Shown here: piece by piece, positions 59,356-64,000 of the stretch
Position numbering within the stretch: the stretch's first letter is position 1
How the letters are laid out: each line of letters begins with the position of its first letter
Source of the DNA: Thermoplasmata archaeon
GTDB taxonomy: Archaea > Thermoplasmatota > Thermoplasmata > RBG-16-68-12
NCBI GenBank assembly: GCA_036395115.1
Contig: DASWDU010000022.1
Location: 30,474 to 94,473, forward strand
Direction of reading: 5' to 3'
DNA length: 64,000 nucleotides
Position numbers and translations under genes: made by a program
Notes under the pieces: model-generated
The model's input: only the letters and a program-made list of their open reading frames with translations
The model's database searches: none
What the model was told of the DNA's origin: nothing

Positions 59356-62061
59356 GTGGCCCTGATTCGGTACGCGGTGATCAATGTCATTCGAAGTCGC
59401 CGGCGGACCATCACCGCGATGATCGGGGTCCTGTTGGCGGTAACGTTCGTCTCGGGCACATTCATCGCAATCGATTCGTCCACGCGGGCAACGCTCGATG
59501 CGTTCCTCGCGAACCTCCCGGCCGACATCAATTTGGAGGCACGGGCCTCGTCCAACGGGACCCAGCTACGTGCGGCGGTCGAGGGAATCCCGGGTGTCCT
59601 CCGCGTGGCCGTCACGCGCTTCACGGGTATTGGCAAGATCGAATCGGTTGCGGCTTCCAGTCCAGTCGGTGCCCTGGTAATCGGGGTGGAGCCGAATCGT
59701 CTTCCGTCGGCCCTCGAGGAAATCACGGTTGTCTCCGGTAGTTTCTCCCTTCCGCGAGGCACGACTGCATTGTCCGAAGACCTTGCGGCGCGACTGAATG
59801 TCTCCACCGGCGCGACGGTGAGTTTCCGTCTCTCCTCGTTCGATCCGTCCAATCAGACCGACCCGCGGGTGAATGTGACGATTGCCGCCGTGTTTAGCGG
59901 CGTGCGTCCCGGAGGTGGTACGGTCTCCGCGCCCCTTGCCGTCGTGCATGCGGACGATGCCGCCTGGTATGAGGAGCAACTCGGCTACCTATATGTCGGA
60001 GACGGACTCACGGGCGAGATACGAATCGACCGGGCGCAGGTGCTCGATCCGTACAACATCGAAGCGTCTCGCGCGAACTTGGCGGTGCTTGAGCGCCAAA
60101 TCAACAGCGTGTTGGGTACGTTCGGGGGTCACATAAGTTCCGACAACATCCCGGATGCGCTCTCGAGCTTCGAGAGCGCCCTGATCATCCAAAGGATCTT
60201 CTATCTGGGACTATCCACACCGGTCCTCCTGCTTGGCATCTACTTGGGGGCGATAGGCATCGACCTGAGCCACACGGAGCGTCGTCGGGAACTTGCGGTC
60301 CTGAAGACCCGCGGGGCGTCCCGAGACCAGACCCTGGGTCTGCTCGTGCTAGAGGCGGCCTTCGGAGGTGTCATTGCCGCCCTCATCGGCCTCGTGGCGG
60401 GCGTCGGCCTGAGCCGCTTCCTCCTGTCCTTCGTCAGTCTCTTCAGCACGGCCTCTGCCCCGCAATACGAACTCGTCGTCCTCTCACCCGCCACCATCGC
60501 AACCGTTGCGGGCCTCAGCGTCCTCTTCATGGCGGCGACGAGCTACCGGTCCGCGCGGCGGACGGCCGACCTCCCCATCGTGGAAACGCTTCGATACTAC
60601 GCCCCCGGTGAGACCCACATCCGATACCGGTCTTCGTGGGACGTCCTCCTCGTCACGCTGGCGGTCCTGACCTATGGCATGGTCCTGTACAGTCAGGAAA
60701 ACCCGGGCGACTTTGTCACCTTCCTGATTGGCCCGATGTTCGTCGTCCTCCTCCCCCTAGCGCCAATCTTCCTCATGGTCGGCTCGGGCCGCCTCCTCAC
60801 AAGGTCCTCGAGTAGGGTCTACGAGGCCGCTTCCCGCGTGAACAGGCCCTTTGCAAAGAACCTGCACCACGTGATCACTCGGAACCTGCAGCGAAATCCA
60901 CGGCGGGCTGCAAACGTGGCGGTGATCATCGCACTGGGCCTCGCGTTCGGCATGTTCACCCTCGTCACCTTCTCCTCTCAGTTTGCGTACCAGGAGAACC
61001 AGCTCCGGGCCGAGATCGGTGGGGACGTTGCCGTTGATGGCCCTCCTTCCGATCCAGGATTCGCAGCGAGTGTCGAGGCCCTCCCGGAAGTCGAAGGCCT
61101 CACGGTCGTCCAACAGGTGATCGTTCCGCCGCAGTTCGGCTCTGCGGATCTTTTCGCCTTGGACCCCGGAACGTATCTGTCCATAGCGAAGCCAGAACCC
61201 TGGTACTTCCGGGACTTCGACAGCGGAGCGGTGCAACAGGTGCTCGCGACTCCCGGACAGGTCCTCGCTACGGAAGCGTATCTGGCCAGCGCGCATCTGG
61301 CGGTCGGCGACGGGTTGAGCTTCACAAGGAAAGTCCGCAACGAAGCGGGTCAGCTCGAGACGGTTATCCTCAACTCGGAGATCGGTGGGACGGTTCGTGG
61401 GCTCCCCGGAACGTCTGTGGTCGGATCCGGCATGCCGCTGGCGATCTACGGTAGTTACGACACTCTGGGGCCCCTGATCGACCTGGCCAGGTCCCAGAAC
61501 ATCGACCCACAGCGATACCTCGTCGACCTCCGTGCCGGGGCGGACTGGCGAACGGCCGAGGAAGGAATTCGCAGCCTGGGCGCGAGCGGGATTCGCGTCG
61601 CCGACGAAGAGGTCGAGCAGCTGCGTTCTGTCCCGCTGTTCCGGGCCTTCTTTGGATTCATGGAGCTGGAGATGGCGTTCATGGTTGTGGTCCTCACAGC
61701 GGGACTCGGGCTCATCCTGTACGCGGCGACCCTTGAGAGAGAGGTCGAGTTGGCGTCCATCCGAGCGCGCGGCGCCAGCGGATGGCAGACCGCTGGCCTG
61801 TTAGTCGGTGAGGCGTCGTCGATCATGCTCGTCGGGCTGTTGGTTGGCGCTGGAATCGGCGTCCTCACTGCCTACCTTTCCACGACTTTGGGGCTCTCGG
61901 GTGCCGGGGAGAGCCTGGTGCCCCTCTTCCTGATCGTCCCAGTGACGTCGCTTCTGCTCCTCGCTGCCGCGCCGATCGCGATGCTCATCGTGTCCTTCCT
62001 CGTCTCGCTTCGAGTCGCGCGAATGGACATCGGACGCGTCCTCAAATTACGAGGTGGATAA
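59356..62061 (+). CDS. FtsX/MacB-type ABC permease, large two-repeat form
   Basis: 901 residues from a GTG at 59356. It starts VALIRYAVINVIRSRRRTIT and the first helix (MIGVLLAVTFVSGTFIAIDS). An outer domain of about 230 residues, three helices (YLGLSTPVLLLGIYLGAIGI and on), a further pair, then a second start-like segment HVITRNLQRNPRRAANVAVI, a second outer domain, and three closing helices (FMVVVLTAGLGLILYAATLE and on). So it is a tandem FtsX protein as in LolC-like or YknZ-like export/mechanical systems. The frame is open upstream to 59011 only as a shadow. Works with the ATPase 2 bp downstream. Confidence 0.88.
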   Translation: MALIRYAVINVIRSRRRTITAMIGVLLAVTFVSGTFIAIDSSTRATLDAFLANLPADINLEARASSNGTQLRAAVEGIPGVLRVAVTRFTGIGKIESVAASSPVGALVIGVEPNRLPSALEEITVVSGSFSLPRGTTALSEDLAARLNVSTGATVSFRLSSFDPSNQTDPRVNVTIAAVFSGVRPGGGTVSAPLAVVHADDAAWYEEQLGYLYVGDGLTGEIRIDRAQVLDPYNIEASRANLAVLERQINSVLGTFGGHISSDNIPDALSSFESALIIQRIFYLGLSTPVLLLGIYLGAIGIDLSHTERRRELAVLKTRGASRDQTLGLLVLEAAFGGVIAALIGLVAGVGLSRFLLSFVSLFSTASAPQYELVVLSPATIATVAGLSVLFMAATSYRSARRTADLPIVETLRYYAPGETHIRYRSSWDVLLVTLAVLTYGMVLYSQENPGDFVTFLIGPMFVVLLPLAPIFLMVGSGRLLTRSSSRVYEAASRVNRPFAKNLHHVITRNLQRNPRRAANVAVIIALGLAFGMFTLVTFSSQFAYQENQLRAEIGGDVAVDGPPSDPGFAASVEALPEVEGLTVVQQVIVPPQFGSADLFALDPGTYLSIAKPEPWYFRDFDSGAVQQVLATPGQVLATEAYLASAHLAVGDGLSFTRKVRNEAGQLETVILNSEIGGTVRGLPGTSVVGSGMPLAIYGSYDTLGPLIDLARSQNIDPQRYLVDLRAGADWRTAEEGIRSLGASGIRVADEEVEQLRSVPLFRAFFGFMELEMAFMVVVLTAGLGLILYAATLEREVELASIRARGASGWQTAGLLVGEASSIMLVGLLVGAGIGVLTAYLSTTLGLSGAGESLVPLFLIVPVTSLLLLAAAPIAMLIVSFLVSLRVARMDIGRVLKLRGG

Positions 62062-62063
62062 AC

Positions 62064-62744
62064 GTGCCAAGGATCCTGACGAAGGATTTGATCAAAGTCT
62101 ATCGAACGGGGAAAGCGGAAGTGATCGCATTGCGCGGCCTCGACATGCACGTCGATGACGGCGAATTCGTTGCGGTTCGAGGGCCTTCGGGGGGCGGCAA
62201 GACGACCTTCTTGAATATCCTGGGCGGGATCGACCGCCCGACCGCGGGTCGAATCGAGGTGAACGGATCCAACCTCGTCAACTTCAGCGAGGGAGAACTC
62301 GTTCGGTATCGATTGCGACAGACGGGCTTTGTCTTCCAGTTCTTCAACCTCGTTCCGACGCTGACCGCCGAGGAGAACATCGAGCTGCCGATGCGCCTCG
62401 CCTCCAAAGACGGCGTGGCCCGGAAGGCTCGGACGAAGGAACTCCTGGATCTCGTCGGCCTCGCCCGCCGTGCGCGCCATCGGCCGGACGAGCTGAGCGG
62501 CGGTGAGCAACAGAGGATCGCCATTGCGGTCGCCCTGTCGAACAATCCGCCCTTGCTCCTCGCGGACGAGCCCACGGGAGAGCTCGACACGAAGACTGGC
62601 CAGGAAGTCCTCAATCTGTTCCAGCGACTGAACCACGATCTCAAGAAGACCATCGTCGTTGTTACCCACGACGCTCGGGTTGCGGACATCGCCAATCGCG
62701 TCCTCGACATCCGAGACGGCAAGATTGTCGAGACCGCGGCTTAG
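62064..62744 (+). CDS. ABC ATPase of the FtsX-type transporter (LolD/MacB-like)
   Basis: 226 residues from a GTG, 2 bp after the permease stop. Walker A VRGPSGGGKTTFLNILGGID, then TGFVFQFFNLVPTLTAEENI, signature LSGGEQQRIAIAVALSNNPP, Walker B LLLADEPTGELDT and VVVTHDARV. The FVFQFFNL-PTLTA motif is specific to the LolD/MacB/FtsE group. It drives the large permease; the substrate may be a lipoprotein, lipid or drug. Confidence 0.93.
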   Translation: MPRILTKDLIKVYRTGKAEVIALRGLDMHVDDGEFVAVRGPSGGGKTTFLNILGGIDRPTAGRIEVNGSNLVNFSEGELVRYRLRQTGFVFQFFNLVPTLTAEENIELPMRLASKDGVARKARTKELLDLVGLARRARHRPDELSGGEQQRIAIAVALSNNPPLLLADEPTGELDTKTGQEVLNLFQRLNHDLKKTIVVVTHDARVADIANRVLDIRDGKIVETAA

Positions 62745-62799
62745 GAGCTCACGCGGCGCATCGCCCGCAGGGAGACTCAACCGTGTCTCTGGTCCAACG

Positions 62800-63363
62800 T
62801 CATCGCGGTCTACGCCTTCGTTCCAGCCGGTTTCGTTTGCGTGCGAGTCTCATCTGCATCATGTCGAGCAATCTAGCCTTCCTGGGATGCCAGGAGCCGA
62901 CTCGCCTGATGAAGGCTGGAATCGAGGACCGACGCACGAAGAAACGCCAGTAATCTGGATCGGCCCGCCGACTCGGATTATGGATCCTCCCGCAATCGAT
63001 CCCAATCCAGAGAGGCATCAACCACAAGGCCGTCAGGTCTGCCTTGTTCTTTTGCGCGAAGTAGAGGTACGGCCGTTCGTCGGCGATGGCAGGGATTCCA
63101 CCTTCAGCGTCGAAGTAGCCTCGGATGTAGTCGATTATCTCTTTGCGGGTCCTGACGACACACGAGTCGAGGAAGGAGCGAGCGAATTCGACCACGAACA
63201 ATTCACGGGTCTGTCCTTCTCGATAAATCCATGCGTTGCCACCAAGGGAAATGATGAGCCGCTGAACGGACCAGATGTACCCCTTCTCGCGTTGGGAGAT
63301 TCTCAGAGTACGGCGTCGAATAGTGCCGTCGTGCATGGCGCCGAGAAGGTAGGCTTTGCTCAT
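62800..63363 (-). CDS. LAGLIDADG homing endonuclease, encoded downstream of the 16S gene
   Basis: 187 residues from the ATG at 63363. Two LAGLIDADG motifs: AYLLGAMHDG (residues 4-13, Asp12) and DYIRGYFDAEG (78-88, Asp85), so it is a monomeric double-motif enzyme. Between and after them are the expected saddle strands and helices (LRISQREKGYIWSVQRLIIS, YLYFAQKNKADLTALWLMPL, SSIPAFIRRVGSWHPRKARL). It ends in a very basic tail. A TATA-like box 26-28 bp upstream of the ATG suggests its own leaderless transcript. It lies 172 bp beyond the 16S 3' end, outside the intron. It probably cuts an intron-less 16S or related target. Confidence 0.88.
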   Translation of the reverse strand: MSKAYLLGAMHDGTIRRRTLRISQREKGYIWSVQRLIISLGGNAWIYREGQTRELFVVEFARSFLDSCVVRTRKEIIDYIRGYFDAEGGIPAIADERPYLYFAQKNKADLTALWLMPLWIGIDCGRIHNPSRRADPDYWRFFVRRSSIPAFIRRVGSWHPRKARLLDMMQMRLARKRNRLERRRRPR

Positions 63364-63385
63364 CTCGAATCGAGGAGAGGTTCGA

Positions 63386-63395
63386 TAGATTATGC
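63386..63395 (-). promoter_or_regulatory. TATA-like box of the homing endonuclease gene
   Basis: Minus strand GCATAATCTA, centred about 27 bp upstream of the ATG at 63363. It supports independent expression of the endonuclease and fixes the start codon. Confidence 0.45.
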
Positions 63396-63445
63396 CTAGC
63401 TCCCAGGAGGTGCCTGAAAGTGAACAGAGCGTGCGCTCACTACGG

Positions 63446-63459
63446 CTCCAAAAAAGGAG
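63446..63459 (-). terminator. T-run terminator candidate after 16S
   Basis: CTCC, six T and GGAG on the minus strand, about 75-90 nt past the 16S 3' end. A T-run of this kind is the usual archaeal intrinsic stop signal. It would separate the rRNA transcript from the endonuclease gene. Confidence 0.4.
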
Positions 63460-63534
63460 TGGATTAGACGCTCGCGATCGGGAAGCAGAGGCCCTTTCTA
63501 CCTTGCCAAGACCTCCTCGCCTGATGGCGTTCTT

Positions 63535-64000
63535 AGGAGGTGATCCATCTGCAGGTTCCCCTACAGATACCTTGTTCACGTTCTCCCCATGTCGCCATGG
63601 GGCGTGGACTGTATCATCATCCTGTCGCTGACAGGAGCCCGGCGTGCAGTCTCTGAGGGTTCCGACCTCTTGCGAGATCGGCCTTCCCTGCGGATTGTCC
63701 GCACCTCGAGATTGTGACCGCGGTCGCGGTACTCGAGGATCCACGGAGTTCCCCGCATATAGCCAGGTTTGTTCCGTCGCCTTGCGGCGTCGGAGTCGCA
63801 ACACAGTTTACGACTTAGCCCTCCTTGCTGAACCTAGGTTCTAGCGCCGCAAAAACGGAACCATCACCCAGGCTCAACTCGGGTGGCTTGACGGGCGGTG
63901 TGTGCAAGGAGCAGGGGCATATTCACCGCGTGATGTTGACACGCGATTACTACGGAATCCATCTTCGTGAGGGCGGGTTACAGCCCTCAGTCCGAACTAC
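63535..64000 (-). rRNA. 16S rRNA, 3' end with an intron (5' part outside window)
   Basis: The 3' terminus GGATCACCTCCT (anti-Shine-Dalgarno) is at 63535-63546. The helix 45 region, GTAGGGGAACCTGCAGATGG, lies upstream, and the universal TGYACACACCGCCCGTCA site of 1391-1406 is at 63890-63907. Between AAGTCGT (63810-63816) and AACAAGG (63576 downward) a 233-nt group I intron intervenes. Exons are thus 63810-64000 and 63535-63576. The sequence of the 3' domain is archaeal. No 23S gene follows. Confidence 0.96.
63577..63809 (-). ncRNA. Group I self-splicing intron in 16S rRNA
   Basis: 233 nt inserted after U1498 (E. coli numbering). P1: exon AGUCGU pairs with intron GCGACU (63799-63794), ending in the required U-G pair. 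P10: UGUU with exon AACA. P2: CGCC-GCAA-GGCG. P3: CCUGGC/GCCGGG. P4: UGCGG/CCGCA. P6: CCGAUCUC-GCAA-GAGGUCGG. P7: GACUG/CAGUC. P8: CCUGUC/GACAGG. P9: CCCCAUG-GCGA-CAUGGGG. The conserved core strings ACAAUCCGCAG, UCAGAGACUGCACG and GAUACAGUCC are present, and the last base is G (omega-G). No protein is encoded inside. Bulge-helix-bulge splicing is not needed to explain it. Confidence 0.95.

Noticed and set aside
62800..63804. One open frame of 334 codons runs from the intron through the 16S 3' exon into the endonuclease gene.
   Set aside because: Only the last 187 codons have endonuclease character. A TATA-like box and T-run lie just before the ATG at 63363, and GC-rich DNA often stays open by chance.
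63577..63809. Bulge-helix-bulge archaeal intron in 16S.
   Set aside because: The insert has all group I core helices, the U-G pair and a terminal G. No bulge-helix-bulge motif is needed at its ends.
1..64000. CRISPR arrays, insertion sequences, integrases or prophage genes.
   Set aside because: I looked for regularly spaced repeats, transposase motifs and integrase motifs and found none; the only mobile parts are the intron and endonuclease.

Overview
The window is archaeal and GC-rich. Archaeal markers are a TATA-box-binding protein (TBP), ribosomal protein L35Ae, the archaeal mevalonate-entry cluster (HTH regulator, HMG-CoA synthase, archaeal thiolase, DUF35), a bacterio-opsin-activator type HTH, leaderless starts about 26 bp below TATA boxes, and the 3' end of an archaeal 16S rRNA gene. 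The 16S gene has no 23S gene directly after it. With the overall gene mix this best fits Thermoplasmatota (Thermoplasmata in the broad sense), where rRNA genes are often unlinked. The assignment is an inference.

Layout. 1-775: TBP (5' cut) and L35Ae. 1222-3595: an AT-richer accessory patch with a DUF5678-like/retropepsin-like pair, a RelE-type toxin-antitoxin pair and an AbiE-like HTH/nucleotidyltransferase pair. 3778-9259: Tat-exported amidase, VOC protein, TMEM175-like channel, SRPBCC protein and a metal-dependent amidohydrolase, with two truncated gene tails lying back to back at 6165-6314. 9762-14422: a DUF4287/DUF5655 protein, then a five-gene minus-strand operon of two ABC-2 exporters around a PadR repressor, with a perfect 16-bp palindrome between TATA box and start codon. 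14572-22582: methyltransferase, SDR, cyclophilin, and a three-gene unit (transthyretin-like protein, GMC oxidoreductase with a long extra domain, membrane metallophosphoesterase). 22939-31424: second amidohydrolase, TIGR03118-like secreted protein, Ras-like GTPase, animal-type haem peroxidase, MFS transporter, threonine dehydratase-like enzyme, and an HTH_10/O6-alkylguanine-DNA alkyltransferase fusion that resembles a home-grown Ada protein. 31437-36279: small membrane, zinc-ribbon and DUF2461 proteins and a roadblock/V4R pair. 36286-39589: mevalonate-entry operon.

40168-46174: a secreted two-repeat protein, a small DUF4287 protein, then a translationally coupled three-gene cassette of unknown function (membrane sensor/GNAT, kinase-like protein, helical protein). 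It lies between an isolated 3' half of a tRNA-Pro gene and an intact tRNA-Pro(CGG) in the same orientation. 47071-52688: phosphate region, an AbrB-PhoU regulator divergent from pstSCAB-phoU. 52706-59237: VOC protein, small membrane proteins, a membrane-fused sulfite-oxidase-like molybdoenzyme, cupin, CorA and a methyltransferase. 59356-62744: FtsX-type permease plus ATPase.

62800-64000 (minus strand): the 3' end of 16S rRNA, interrupted after the universal AAGTCGT by a complete 233-nt group I intron whose P1-P10 helices can be drawn by hand. It is followed, outside the intron and beyond the mature 3' end, by a LAGLIDADG homing endonuclease gene with its own apparent leaderless promoter. This is the most unusual part of the window.
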